Shown: positions 12,294 through 24,885 of the stretch, piece after piece
Numbering within the stretch: the stretch's first letter is position 1
How the letters are laid out: the number at the start of each line of letters is the position of its first letter
NCBI RefSeq assembly: GCF_019175385.1
Contig: NC_083337.1
Coordinates: forward strand, 19,701,885-19,765,884
Length of the DNA stretch: 64,000 bases
From: Lycium barbarum
Lineage: Eukaryota > Streptophyta > Magnoliopsida > Solanales > Solanaceae
Direction: 5' to 3'
Notes under the pieces: model-generated
What the model saw: the letters and a program-made list of their open reading frames with translations, nothing else
What the model was told of the DNA's origin: nothing
Database searches by the model: none
Translations under genes and position numbers: made by a program

Positions 12294-13857
12294 GCTCCAA
12301 CCCTTTTTTGTGGTTGAATTAACATAATAATTTTAGGGTGAATCCAAGCATCAATCTCATAATTGCTCAAGGTCAAGAATAGATTTAACGTTTATAAAGC
12401 AGTGATATAATGACAAAATGATTTTCACACGAGCTAAACGTCAGACTATATCACATAAACCGATATAAAGAGAGCACCAAAATGTTGTAAAAGTAAAACC
12501 TTTTTTCTTTCTTTCTGGAAAGTAGATATTATTATAACGTAAGAAACAATGAATCTGGGTAAATACCCAAAAAAAAAAAAAAACCTGAGCAATAACGACT
12601 TCAATATTCTAAGCAAAAAGAAGAGCAACTTCAATCTGAAGTTAAAATATAAATAAAAAGTTAACTAAGTGGTTACAAATTCAAAAGTAATACACGTTTA
12701 GTAAACACATGAAGATAAAAGTAATTTACCTTTTACAGCTGCTCAGGAGTAATATCTGGTTTGAAATATAATGAAAAAAAGAAAAATTAATATACTGATT
12801 AGAAGTATTAAAATTTATATTTGACAAAGCAGAAAAAAAAAAAAACTTTCTACAAATGAAGTTTAAAAGTTGATCATTTTTCAGTCAGTCTGTTATCAAA
12901 TACAATGAAAAAGAAGAATGAAAATTCTGTTATTACCTTTGATCTTCAAATTGAACCAGAAGGTAATACCTCTACACAGATTTTATTGTAATAATAACAA
13001 ATCCAAAACAGGAGAGAAACAGTACACTGTATAAAAGTCTTCTTTCCATGGTCTATAAGGGGTAAAAAAAAAAAAAAAGCAAAGTAGAGTGGGTTTGGTG
13101 GGAAGGAAAAAATTTTCCACATAAAAGGTTAAAATAACTAATAAAAAATATTATCTTGAAAATATTTAAATATATAATTTTAGAAAAATATTATAGGAGG
13201 TGGCCAGGTGGGGTGGGAGTAGGGAGCGGGATGAGGTTGGGGCTATGGTTTTGGGCTCATGTGTGTGTTCGACGGTCGGAAGGAAACGATTAATATGAAA
13301 TGTGGGACTTGTTTTCCTTATTTCTAGTAGGAATGTTTTTTTCCATGCCAAACACACCTGTATATACCTCAATTTTCTTATGTTTGGTTGGTTAAAGTAT
13401 TTTATTAAAGAAACTAAGTTTATTAAAAATTAGAAAAGTAATTTTCTTTATGGAAGTAGGGAAAACAAATTTCACATAGAAAGGAACCATAAATGTTAAT
13501 GCACTCTAAGTCCAACACTTCCATACAACAAACAACATCCAACTTTTTTCTTTTTAAACCAACAGGGGCGTAAAGGTTCGACGGTACAATTGACAAATGA
13601 CAAGCAGGACCCAATAAGCGCAAAAAAAAAAAAAAAATATATGATCCAGAATCCATAAACTAAAAATCTCGGTTCCGCTTCTGCCTCCTTCCTTTGGTAC
13701 TCCTGCACAGCTGGACAGCCAACTCTCCTTCACTCTTTACTTCAACATTTTCTAGGAGCTCGATAATTTATTGGTCAATATCAACAATAACATGTCCTAT
13801 AAATCAAACACAAGATAAACCAATTGTATTATAATCGGACGAAGATCATAAAGTCGA
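12294..13857. other. intergenic; 12720-13050 is mirrored at 47890-48190
   Basis: No gene is recognised. The reverse complement of about 12720-13050 matches 47890-48190. Shared blocks include gaggtatt...caaaggtaa, gactgactgaaaa and tttgtagaaag. The mirrored block has a TATA-like tttataaag, so this may be the old promoter and first 5'UTR exon/intron of the NLR genes (inference). The rest is AT-rich with homopolymer runs, and the four small ORFs between 12446 and 13708 resemble nothing known. Confidence 0.4.
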
Positions 13858-15088
13858 CAAACCAAACAAAATTACATCCTCATATGCTCGTGAATTGACA
13901 ATCATCCACAATTTAAGGAATTGCCATTGTTTTAATTAAGATTTCTTCTACATTTATTTTACATTCAATGTGTTTCCAAGATAGAGCCCGATGATAGCAT
14001 CCACCTATGCTACATCAAAAAAATTAAGCAAAGGTAGAGTAATACTAATTTACAGTATAGAACTCGAGATAAATCAAGCTTCCAATCATTTTACAAGACA
14101 TAGCTCTCAAAAATCACCCATTATGATGTACAATCTTGGCTGTACAGCCCACTGTGATCGATCATATCTCCATTTTACGAGCTCTCTACTTCTTCCCTGC
14201 ATGCTCAATCAAAACTCCTTGGTGAGATAAGGTATCGTGTGGATCAATTTTGAAGACTCAACCAATTAAGTTCAAATTATGCACTCAATGCTATTAAAAA
14301 AAAAGTGCTCTACTACTACTACTACTACTTTTAACTAGTTTTTAGGGCCATTATCTAGTACACCACATAAAGTTGGAAAAACTTGTCTCCTGAAGGTCTT
14401 CAAAAGTGGGAGTAAGTCCTCTTACAATTTCCAGAACGGTCTTGCCGATCTTCACAGAGGTTCGGTAATAATGGAAGTGATTTATGTTTGAAATGAGACA
14501 ATCAACCAAGTCAAGCCAAACAATTAAAGGATCAATACTGTAGAAAGGAGACAATTAAGAGAGCTTTCGCCTAGCCAGCTCTTAACAGAACATTCAACAG
14601 TGTGTCAAAATCCAGAACACAGTGGTGTTTAGCTCCCTTCCCTCAGAAGCACAAGCAAGAAGTTATATCAGAAAAGTGTTAGCTTACAAGCAGAGGAACA
14701 TAAAGGTTATCAAAAAAAAAAAAAAAAAAAAAAAGGTAACATAACACTGACAGAAGGTTATCAAAAAAAAAAAAGTAACATAGCACGACAGAAACAAAAT
14801 TAAGACAGAAAATAACTACCAACTTAGCTGACAATGATTAGTCCTTGAGGTCTCTCAAACTCCATAAATGAGATCTCTGGGTGATTCATGCTTTCCTAGG
14901 CAGATGAAAGTTTTACGTGCAAAGTAAGATGAGTCAACGCTACAGTCCAATCCCCAAATCATAATGTGCAGATAAATCAATGATCAAAGAAGAATGATTT
15001 ATGAACATACACAAGGGAGATTGAGCGACCACCAAACTCAACAGGTTTTGAAGATATAAGCAGGGACAATACCAAGTACTGAATGTGC

Positions 15089-17200
15089 TTATTGGGAAAA
15101 GATGGCCTCCACTCTATCCAGTGACGCTTGTAATCGTCCAGAATTCATATTGAACAATGGTTCACCAGTGCCTAAAGCCCTGAAAATGGAGTCCAAAATT
15201 CATATTAGGTAAAAGCAACACCAAGTTTCAGTCCGTTTTGATTCTTAAAGTACTACTCCCTCCGTTTCAATTTGTTTGTCTTACTTTCCTTTTTAGTCTG
15301 TTTCAAAGAATGCATCTTTCCTAATTTGACAACTCTTTAATTCTAACATTTTACATCCCACATGGCATATGTTTAAAACTACAAGATTAAAGGACACTTT
15401 AGTAGATTATACATATCTTTAATTTAGTCCATGAAAACATGACTCGCCCAACCCGAACAAGTTTGGATGGGTTATTTATTAGCTTAGCCCCCTTTTTTGT
15501 TTGATACGTTATTTATAGGCATAATAAAGAAAAATATATGTTTTCTTACATACATAAAAAATTATAAAAAATCAAATAAAAAAAATTGAAACTTAATGAG
15601 AATTGGGCGGATTGGGTTATGACCCAATTTTTAGCCCAAGTAACTTTTAGTCAGCTCGTTTTGACCCACCCAAATTCAGCCCAACTCGCCCATTTGACAC
15701 TCCTATTTAAGACTACAAGACTTAGAAATCTTCTTTACATTCTTAAACTTCGTATCCAGTCAAACTATGACACATAAATTAAAACAGAAAGAGTATACTG
15801 TTACGAGGGTAAGAAGCCGAGTGATTCTCTACAAAGTGGGGCAAATGAGGATAAAGTAACTGGCCCAGTAACTTCTGGAAAAACGTAATCTGCTTTCCAT
15901 CCAAAACGAAAATCCACACCAGGACATAATCCAAGTGATGTTTTATTCCGGATGCTGGAGAGACCATCTCCTCCAAAACAAGTAGTGAGCTTCCATTTCC
16001 AACCAGTTGCATGCAACTGAAAGCTATGGCCTACGCCAACCTGTATAAGTTCAAACGACTACCTTATAACTTATATGCTGATAAGGGCTGAACCAGGAAA
16101 TAGTACAGTGGTAGGGAAGGAACCGAAAAAGTTCAACCTGAAGATTCAGAAATTTTGTCACTGGGATCTTCTTGGAAAGAAGGCGCACTTCATGGCGCAA
16201 AGGCTCATATATGAACTTCCATCTCCGATCCGGTGATAAAGGCTTTAAAACCAGCTTAGCCAGGTACTCATTGAATGGGCCATTATAAAACTGGTCAAGA
16301 GGTATCATAAAAAATAAAAATAAAAATAAAAAACTAGTTAAAACCACAAATACCCAAATAGACACAAAGTTATAATGCGTGCACTCAATATCCTTTCTGG
16401 TGATTTTATCAACAACTACAATGTTAATGCAGAAATGCAATTTACTTCTACGATTTAGATTTCTTTATTGCATTAACTTTAAGCCCGAGGAAATGACTGG
16501 AATAAAGCAGATCTTGTATCACTCAGCACCCATCTTACAATATATTATGAGAAAATTGTCAGTTCAATCATTAACTTTAGCAAATAGGGAATATTTGCGT
16601 TGAGAATGACAGAAATTAAATTTTCAAGCTCCACGTTAATTGTTGAGATAGTAATCAAGGATATGAAGATTAAAAGTAACACAGAAATGGGATTTTTCGC
16701 AGGATAAAATCGGTTTCTACTAGATAAAAATCATGAAAAGAATGTTTAAGCAGTCCACTGGATAACGAATAACTAACTTTAAGTTCTGCATCCTCTGTTT
16801 GCAATAGTAAATTGTTCCATCTCTATTCAAGAAAAAGACGATTGCCCACTTGTACTAACTCATACTAAAGAGTGCAAATATCATAATTTAATTGAAAGTA
16901 ATGTAAACCGTCTTGACACTTTGTAATACAATAATCCCATTAAACTAATAACGAAGAAATGATCAACAAAGTGCAATATTCATATCAACTAGTTTGAGAT
17001 TGAGACGTAATAGATTGATTAAACACCAACGATATAGATGGTCAGTGAGAAATTAGTACCTCCAAGTTAACCCCAACTCGATAGCCCTCAATTTCTTTTC
17101 TGAACTTGACACAAATCTCCGAAGGCATCAGATTGACATTGTAAAGCTCATCCCAAGATGTGGGTTCTTCTCCACTTTGACTCGGACCACCCTCCTCCAT
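15089..17200 (-). CDS. conserved plant protein of unknown function, copy A (4 exons)
   Basis: Not recognised by name. Exons read on the minus strand: 17200-17060 (47 codons, MEEGGPSQSGEEPTSW...), 16290-16138 (51 codons, with KIPVTKFLNLQ), 16040 to about 15861 (60 codons, with ATGWKWKLTTCFGGDG and GVDFRFGWKADY), and 15179-15089 (GTGEPLFNMNSGRLQASL..., stop TAA). Introns 1 and 2 have GT-AG ends and phase 0. The total is about 185 residues; no signal peptide is evident. Alternating aromatic/charged residues in exon 3 recall a beta-rich protein (inference only). The exon 3/4 join is not clean: exon 4 needs two bases from exon 3, and the visible GT donors do not supply them, so this copy may be damaged or use an unseen donor. 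Copy B at 43776 has the same exon sizes for exons 2 and 3 and is inverted. A Stowaway-type MITE sits in intron 3. Confidence 0.65.
15256..15793. mobile_element. Stowaway-type MITE with a second MITE nested inside
   Basis: Left end ctccctccgtttcaatttg and the inverted right end ctctttctgttttaattta are matching terminal repeats flanked by TA on both sides, the Stowaway/Tc1-mariner signature. About 15430-15706 is a separate insertion rich in gggcggattgggtt / gcccaactcgcccatttgac blocks, typical of a Solanaceae hAT-like MITE whose end reads gtgtcaaatgggcg on the minus strand. The whole lies in intron 3 of gene copy A and is absent from copy B, so it arrived after the duplication. Confidence 0.7.
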
Positions 17201-17746
17201 TCTCGGACCGAAGAATCAATTCAAACTGAAGATGGGTCAAAACTCGAATCTTTACGCATAAAAAAAAAAATATATATATATATATATCAGTTCATACTTG
17301 TCATCAAATTTAATGCCAGAATCAATTCAAACTGCAAACAGGTCAACTACAAAACATCTCAAAAACAAATTTTTACACATAAAAAGTATTTCTTCATATA
17401 TATCAGTTCATACTTGTTCATCGAATTTAACACTAGAAACAATTCAAACTGAAGATGGGTCAACTACCAAACACCTAAAAATTGAATCTTTAAGCATAAA
17501 AACGATTTCTTTATACATAACAATTGATACGTGTTCATCAAATTTAATGCCAGAATCAATTCAAACTGCAAATGGATCAACAACCAAACACCTCAAAATC
17601 CAATCTTTACACATAAAAACGATTTCTTCATATATATCAATCCATGCTTGTTCATCGAATTTAACACTAGAAACAATTCAAACTGAAGATGGGTCAACTA
17701 CAAAACACCTCAAGATCAAATTTTTATGCAAAAACTGATTTCTTTA
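17201..17746 (+). repeat. tandem array of about 117-bp units, left block
   Basis: The phrase caattcaaactg recurs at about 17215, 17324, 17442, 17557 and 17674, spacing 109-118 bases. Each unit also carries aaacacctcaaaat, cttt(a)cacataaaaa and catacttgttcatcaaattt. Because the usual unit is a multiple of three, the array yields a repetitive 146-residue open frame that is not evidence of a gene. It starts just upstream of exon 1 of gene copy A and is cut by the Copia element at 17747. Confidence 0.9.
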
Positions 17747-18238
17747 TGAAAGGAAGAAGATGAGAGAATATTCTGTGTATTCCTTGATGAAAAACAATGT
17801 TGTACAATGTTCCTATATATAGCAAATGAAATGAAAATGAAAGCTAACAAACTATACACTTGTCACTATTCTATTTGTTGTGTTCGTAACAAATTGTAAA
17901 TATGTACAAAGAGAATATACACGTAGACCACAGTGATGTCAGTATGTGTGATGTAAGCAATTTGTATATATCTTGTATTGGGCCAGTGTTGTGTATTCTA
18001 CATTCCCAATTTATTTTGCCTGGCCCAATGGAACAAATAAGCCCAAAATGTGTCCCTTAAACGAATTTGGGTCCAATACCCATATATGTATGTTTAGCCG
18101 ACCACTTCATCCTTTTAGTCAACTACTTTAGTTAGAAGAAGCTTATTTCTGTCCGTCACCATTTTACCTTCTTCTTCTTCTTCTTCTTCTTCTTCTACAA
18201 TGGTGGTCGGATAGTCACCGGAGAAAACTTGTCCAACA
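17747..18238 (-). repeat. 3' LTR of the Copia element
   Basis: On the minus strand it starts tgttggacaag and ends cttcctttca. It is about 492 bp, against 507 bp for the 5' copy; most of the difference lies in a (ctt)n run (about 18170-18196 here, 38515-38560 in the 5' copy). A polypurine tract reading cttgaagggggg (18250-18239) precedes it. Confidence 0.92.
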
Positions 18239-20551
18239 CCCCCCTTCAAGTTGGAGGGGGGGGGGGGGGTATGCAACCCCAACTTGCCCAAAATGTGTCG
18301 GTGAGAGGGGCCATTTAGTGGTTTAGTGAAAATGTCTGCAATTTGTGAGGTGGAGGGTACAAAAGAGAGAGAAATGAGTCCGGCGAGGTATTGTTGCCGG
18401 ACAAAATGGCAATCTAGATCCACGTGTTTCGTTCTTTCATGAAACACAGGATTTTTAGCGATGTGAAGAGCAGCTTGTGAGTCTGAGTGCAGGGAAATTG
18501 GAAGAGTTGGAGAAAAGGATAGATCTTTAAAGAAGCGAACAAGCCAAGTGATTTTTGCAACTACGCGACGCATCGATCTGTATTCAGCCTCCGCAGATGA
18601 GAGGGAAACGGAGACTTGCTTCTTAGATTTCCAAGAAATTGGACAATCTCCAAAGTTGATGAAGTGTCCACTAATGGAACAACGACTTTCCGGGCAAGTG
18701 GCCCAGTAGGCGTCATAAAAAGCCCTTAACTCGAAGTTTGGAGAAGAAGACATGACAAGACCAAGTGCAGGGTCTGAAAGAACATATCTCAAAACGTGAA
18801 TGCCAGCATCAAAATGGGGTTCTCGAGGTGATTGTATATATTGGCTTAAATGTTGGACACAAAATGAAAGATCTGGTCTGGTATGTGTTAAAAAATTGAG
18901 CTTTCCTATTAGTTTTCGATATATGGAAGGATCTGCTAACAATTTTCCTTTGTTTGTGTGTAATTTGTGAGAGGGATCTAATGGAGAAGAAGCTGGACGA
19001 AGATCGAGGCAATTGAATTCACTCAACAGTTCCATGGCAAATTTCCTCTGGTTCAAAATCAGTCCCTGAGGTTCTCGGAATACTTCGATCCACAAAAAAT
19101 ATTGTAAGTTTCCCAAATCTTTTTTTTTTTTTAAATTCCAAGTCTAGAATTGCTTTGATGGAATGGATTTCACATAGATCATTGCCTGTGAGCACAATAT
19201 CGTCAATATAGACTGCGAGGATTGTGATATCCAACCCATTCTGCTTAAAGAATAAATTGTAGTCGTTGTGTGAGTGACTGTATCCCTTGAAGCTAAGAGC
19301 TGAAGTCAATCTTGCATACCATTAACGTGAAGCCTGTCATAACCCATATAAAGACTTTTTCAGCTTACAAACTAAAGTAGGATTAGAAACCTCCATTCTA
19401 GGAGGAAATTTCATAAAAACATCTTCATTAAGCTCTCCATGTAGGAAAGCATTGTCAACATCTAGCTGAAATAGACCCCAATTTCTCTTGACTGCAACAG
19501 CTAACAAACATCTGATGGTTGTCATTTTGACAGCTGGACTATAATTTCATGAAAATCGATGCCTTCTCTTTGAATATCTCCCCTGACAACCAATCGTGCT
19601 TTTAATCTCTCAACACTACCATCAGATTTAAGTTTAACTTTGTAGACCCATTTGCAAGGGATAGCCTTTTGTCCTTGGGGTAAATGAACAACATCCCAAG
19701 TGTTATTTAAAATGAGAGCACTAATTTCCTTACTTATGGCCTCTTGCCACCCTGGGTGTAGGCTAGCTTGTTTGAAACTGATTGGTTCTTGAATGTGAGA
19801 AAGGGTATTGAGGAAATGTTGGTTGGAGGAAGAGAGAGAAGTAAAGGAGAAAGAGTGAGAAGAGACAGGGGATAGGAAGCAACTAGTGGATACATTAGCT
19901 AGGTGAACTGTGTCACAAATGTAGGCTTCCAAATATGATGGAGTTTTTGCAGTTCTTGTAGAATGTCTAAGGAAAGTAGGATTGAGCGTAGGTACAGGCT
20001 GTTCAGAGGCACTAGGAGGAGAAGATTGATGCATGATAGGAGGAGTTAATGAACCAGGTTCAGGTGTGTGGGAAGATGGTAATGAAGAGTTTGGATCAGG
20101 TGAACTAGGATCAGGATAAAGAATTTCTTATTGTGAGTGTGTAGGATCAGGTGAATAGGGAGATGTAGAGCATGGTTGTTGTTGAGTTAAAGGACATTGT
20201 GAGATAGGATTAGATCAGGTGAGGGTAATGCAAAAGTAGGAGGTGTAGGATGTTTCTGTGAGAAGGGAAAGATAGACTCATGGAAGATGATATTTCTTGA
20301 CACAAAAATCCTTTTAGTTTTCAGGCTCATAAGTTTGTATCCCTTTTTCTCGAAGGGATAACCCAGAAAGATGCATGGTTCAGCTCTAGGACATAGTTTG
20401 GACCTCCCTTAAACCAAAGTAGATGCAAAGGCAAGACAACCAAAAACCTTAAAAGAGGAATAGTTAGGTTTGTTTCCAAACAATCTTTCAAAAGGTGTTT
20501 CAAATTTCAGTAACTTGGTAGGACATCTGTTTATCAAATGAGTGGCTATCA
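18115..20551 (-). pseudogene. Copia integrase C-terminus, reverse transcriptase and RNase H
   Basis: Past the nested insertion the integrase tail continues (ATHLINRCPTKLL, VFGCLAFAS). A variable linker leads to the [45 protein letters not shown] and the catalytic AVYIDDIVLTG near 19215. RNase H shows [20 protein letters not shown] (near 18640-18580). Breaks seen: a shift near 19530, stops near 19337 and 19325, and a shift at an A/T-rich run near 19125. The last frame does not stop before the polypurine tract; it runs about 41 codons into the 3' LTR through a glutamate run made by the (ctt)n repeat, ending at 18115. RT copies element RNA; this copy is inactive. Confidence 0.88.
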
Positions 20552-20556
20552 TCAAT

Positions 20557-23500
20557 GTTGACACCCAATTTTGTCCCTCATTTATTTCAATTTATTTACT
20601 CGGGCTTCTAAATTTACTGACGAGCTAAATACTTTATTTTCACTATTTTTTATTTTTTATTGCTACTACTATTAATATCGCTACTGTTATTTTCAACATT
20701 ACGAGCATTACTTTACCACAAATTTTAAATGATTCGTCATCATTTCACTTTTTCGGGTTTGGACTCGTTAAATTAATTACAGAACAACACTTTGTTAAAT
20801 CCTTATCTTTCACATATTAATTATTAATTGCCTTCATATAGTATATATTGTACTAGTTGTTAAATTAGAAGCCCAAGAATAATCAAAATAGAGGATGAAG
20901 GGTCAACAATTTCAGCCAAATAAATGGCCCAAATTATCAGCCCATACTCTAATTAATTCAACCAACCCACATTATTCCCTACCCAAAACAATTCAGCCCA
21001 CATTATTTCCCTACCCAGCCCATTACCTAATTCTACCCGGCGGCCCACTACAATTAAAACCCCTAACCTCTCTTCCTCTTTCATTTCCCTTTTTCCTTCT
21101 CTTCTTCACCTAACCCTAGTCGCCCCTCTCCTTCTCTCTTTCTCCTTTCCCTCTTCAGCCGACGCACACCCTACCACTTCATCTCTCTCACTCACGCTCC
21201 CCTCCACTCACCATTGTCCCCCACTTCGCTCTGTCCCCCCGCTCCTCTCTCTCCTCACTCTATAAAGGGAGAAAAATTTACTCAGTTGAAAAAAAGGGGG
21301 GAAAAGAGGGAAAAAAAAGGACGGAGCATTATTTGAGAAAGGAACGGGATTATTCAGTGTTTTGGAGGGAATTATTCAGTGTTTTGAGGAGATCGGAGAT
21401 CGAAAATCCTCTGAAAACAAATCGGGGGAAAACAATACCATACTCAACATTTCCACCTTTCCGTTATTACTTAGAGTTTTGTTCCAATTCTATTCTATTT
21501 AGGGGGGATTTTTGGGGGACGACATTCAACATTTTTTATCTTTGATTACTACTCTAAATCTGGAATTCGTTCGAATTCTGTTCTGTTTCAATTCTTTGGC
21601 AGCCACTTTAACCATTCTTAATTATTTTTACATGTTTCAATCGCTATTCTTGGGAACACCCATTTCAAAATTAAGTCGTTTTACTCTTTCGGCTTGTTAC
21701 TTTAAGATCGAGCGTAGATTTGAAGCCTCGACACCCCGTTCACTGCACCCACAAAATGTCAGTGTGTTCTTTTATTTCGACTCTAAAGTATATGATGTGT
21801 TCGTGTATGTTGTTGCTTCAGTTTGGCTAAATTTCAGTTGAGCAGCTTAGTAGTATTACGCATGTTCATGTTTTAGTTAGTCTAATTTCGATTTAGTAAT
21901 TAATAGTGTTTATATGTTCGTGTCTTAGTTCGGTTTAATTTCTGTTCAATAGTTGAATAGCATTATGTGTGTTCCTGTTTGATCAGTTTGATCTCGGTTA
22001 AGTGGTTAATAGCATCTATAGGTTCATATGTTAGTTTGGTTTTAACTTAATCTTGTCTCGTTTTGATTCTGTAGTCGTTCCGCTTTATGTGCGTTTGGAA
22101 GATTAGGCATGTGGATTTTAAAACTCGTTGTATATTTTGATTAAGTTATAAGTCGGCTTTAGGTCGGCAACCTGTTGGTTATGCAGATTTGTATCAGTGT
22201 TTTGAATCGTCTTGTCGAGTTGTGATTTCTTCCTCATCTCAGTTTATTTCCTTTTCATTAAGTTCTGTACGTGTGTCAATTTCGTTATAGGTTAGTTTAG
22301 TTCCGAAACACTGTTAGAGTTAGATAAATAAGTCTCCTATGATCACTGCATATATAGCTGCATTTGTTGAGGTTTGGAATGGCACGTCATTTGATTTTTA
22401 ATTGATTAATTTGATATTCTGCGCGCCATATGTTTTCTCTTAAAATACGAAACTGAGATCATCTACCTGCAACCTTCAACTTCTTCACTTGTAAATAAAA
22501 ATGAGTGTTTAGACAGTTATTCTTCGTTTCGTTGTTGTAGTAAAGAATGTAACGAATTAGTGGCTTGAGTTTTCTTTGTTCCTTACCATAAGAATGTTTA
22601 TGAATCTTGCAAAAGGTACATGTTTCTAGTGTAGTTTAATATGTGTTTGGGGTTGTTTTATAGGAAATTAAGTTTTCTTTGTGTGTGATCATCAGGTTAG
22701 GTCAAAAGAAATAAAGTCATGTGATATTCCCTGAATAGCAAATAAATTAATCGCATTCCATATGATTGTTTCTTGGTACATTTGAATCTGTTTGTGCACT
22801 TGAGGACATTGCACGAGTTAGAATGGTATGCTTTTCTTGATTGTTTGGCTAGAAGAGAAAGATTTTTGGGGAAAAATTGCTCAAGGTTGTTGTGAGGTTA
22901 GGGGTGGCCGAATGGCTTGGAGAACCTTCTCCTTCTTTCTTGTTCTTTCAATTTCTTGAAAATTCTAGAGGGTTATGTGGACAAGTAGAAGACTTGGTCT
23001 TCTTTTAATCCCATGGATTTTAATTCCACATGGGCTTGGCCCAAGTGTGTTGGACGGCCTCCCTTGGCCCAACACCTAAGCCCACTTTTTTTTTTTTTTT
23101 CAAGCCCAATTATTTCTTGGCTAGTTCTTATAATTCATGAAAGCTATTTTTCAAATTTCCAAATTTGCCCTTCGTCGATGTTTGTTTCGACTTGGATGAA
23201 GAGATCTGGTGACTGTTGTTTACATCCTCATTACACGAAAAAATATACTTTACACTCTATGTTGTCCTCTCTGTCCTGCCCCCTGAACTGCTGTAATTTA
23301 GCCACTTTTGTTGTTGTACTTTCGGGTCATAAACCGCTGCATTTCGAATCGAATTTCTACTGCGCATTGAGTTGAATTTTACCTTCATTCTGAGCTGAAT
23401 TGTTATTCATTTTGAGGTGATAAGACCATTTTCGCTGCTGTTTTTTTTTTGCTGCTGCATATTTTTAGCAAATCGCTCTAAGATTTAGCTCTAATTCGTT

Positions 23501-24885
23501 GAGGAGTCATCACATCACCATGTCGTTGTTCATTAGAGTCATTCGGATTTGTTTCGGTTAAGATTTGTTGAATTGAGATTAGTAGTTTTTTTTTTTTTTG
23601 CTTTAGTTTACATGGCAATATGTTTAATTTCGAGAATGAATATTATCCAGAGGCCAATTCACACGTATGCACTGATATGTGTTTGACTGCTCGTATACAG
23701 AAGAATCATGAACTAATATTTGTCCATTTTAATTTACATTCCATACTAAATAGATGCATTCCTTTGTTCTCTAACCTTAAAATCCATTATCTGCCGTTAT
23801 GGTGGTGGGCTTATGGGTATAATGCTGCGTTCTTCACTTGATCATAATCATAAGTCTTTAATTTTCTTCTTTATCCTTTTTAATTATTTTAATCGGTTTT
23901 CTTTCTAATCCTTTATATTTTTCTTTTCTTTTGCATGCACAACCGGAGCCGAAGAGTCTCACTTTGAGACTCAACGACACCGCTATCACACGGAGCCGGG
24001 CATCCTCAATCATTTCAAGTTTCACATCGCTCAAAGAGAAATTACGAAATAATCAATCCTTCTGCCGGGAGTTTATTTTGGCTAACATATTTGTTGATGA
24101 TGCTTGTTTATATGCTTGGCGTGCCTAACCTTTATTTGTATTTGTATGACTAATTGCTAAGACTTAAGTTACTATAATTTAAAGTTAAGTTTCATTTAAG
24201 GTTTCACTTTAGATATTAATAGAGTACTTCCTCTTACAGAGAACACGACATTTAGACATATGGAATTGGATAAGTGATCAGTTTACCACATTGTACTGAT
24301 TTTAAAATTGGCCTTCCAAATTCGTACTTGCCCGGTCGTAGTTAAACATAAGTGTCCCACTAAAGACTATTCACATACTTTAAATTATAACTTAATATTA
24401 TTTTATAAAAAATTTTAAGTTTCAGGGTAATTTTATTTAAAGGCAATAAATGACCATTTCTAATAATGATGAATCCTTTTCCAAGTGTAATATATACCTT
24501 TACTTTCCCCACAAGTCTTATTTTAAATAACATTCATAGATGTCTATCAATAATTTTGGCAATGCTTATAAAGATAATTTCTTAAATATTATAAAATATT
24601 ACATCTACATTCTTAGCCTAATTAAATTTGAGTCCGGTCGGTCAACCATTGTTAATGGATCTTAAAGGATGCCTAATACCTTCCCTTTAGACTAATTGAA
24701 CCCTTACCTAGAAGCTTAAGTTTCGCAGACCTTAAACAGAGCTAACTTTAGAAAATAACTTTAATAAACTTTAGGTGTCCTAATTCACCATAAATAATTA
24801 GGTGGTGACTCCTTAAAATAAACAAAAAACAGGAATCACCAATATGTTGTACTCTATTTTAACCCGGTTAAAATGGGGTATGACA
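20557..24885 (+). repeat. 5' LTR of the gag-only element (4329 bp)
   Basis: It starts tgttgacacccaattttgtc and ends aaaatggggtatgaca. A pyrimidine-rich stretch (about 21060-21260) leads to a TATA-like tataaaggg at 21261, the likely promoter. ORFs inside (for example 20895, 21512, 23013, 23620, 23931) resemble nothing known; some recur in the 3' copy simply because the LTRs are duplicates. Confidence 0.95.
21261..21267 (+). promoter_or_regulatory. TATA-like box in the gag-only element LTR
   Basis: tataaag lies at the end of a strongly pyrimidine-rich tract and about 700 bases into the LTR, a usual position for an LTR promoter. The 3' LTR has the same box near 32122. Not proven to be a start site. 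Confidence 0.5.

Larger units (their letters stand above)
13858..17740 (-). repeat. left inner arm of a large inverted duplication
   Basis: Its reverse complement matches the right arm ending near 46988. Examples are aaccaaacaaaattacatcc (13859) with ggatgtaattttattttgg (46968), gaatgtgtttccaag-type blocks (13968 / 46862), and tacaatcttggctgtacag (14130) with ctgtac...agattgtaca (46698). It holds gene copy A and ends in the 117-bp array. The stretch 13858-15088 has no coding sequence on either strand. A (act)n run lies near 14313-14330 and A-rich runs near 14711 and 14764. Confidence 0.85.

Noticed and set aside
17298..17738. 146-residue open frame with a repeated 39-residue pattern
   Set aside because: It is the translation of the 117-bp tandem array, whose unit is a multiple of three; the same repeats elsewhere are broken by stops, and no promoter or homologue is seen.
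18239..18275. Long G run near the Copia 3' LTR as a possible G-quadruplex
   Set aside because: It adjoins the polypurine tract and may be polymerase slippage or a sequencing artefact; single-tract length is unreliable.
23620..24128. Pairs of ORFs repeated almost identically at 34480-34988
   Set aside because: They are repeated only because they lie in the duplicated LTRs; no family is recognised.
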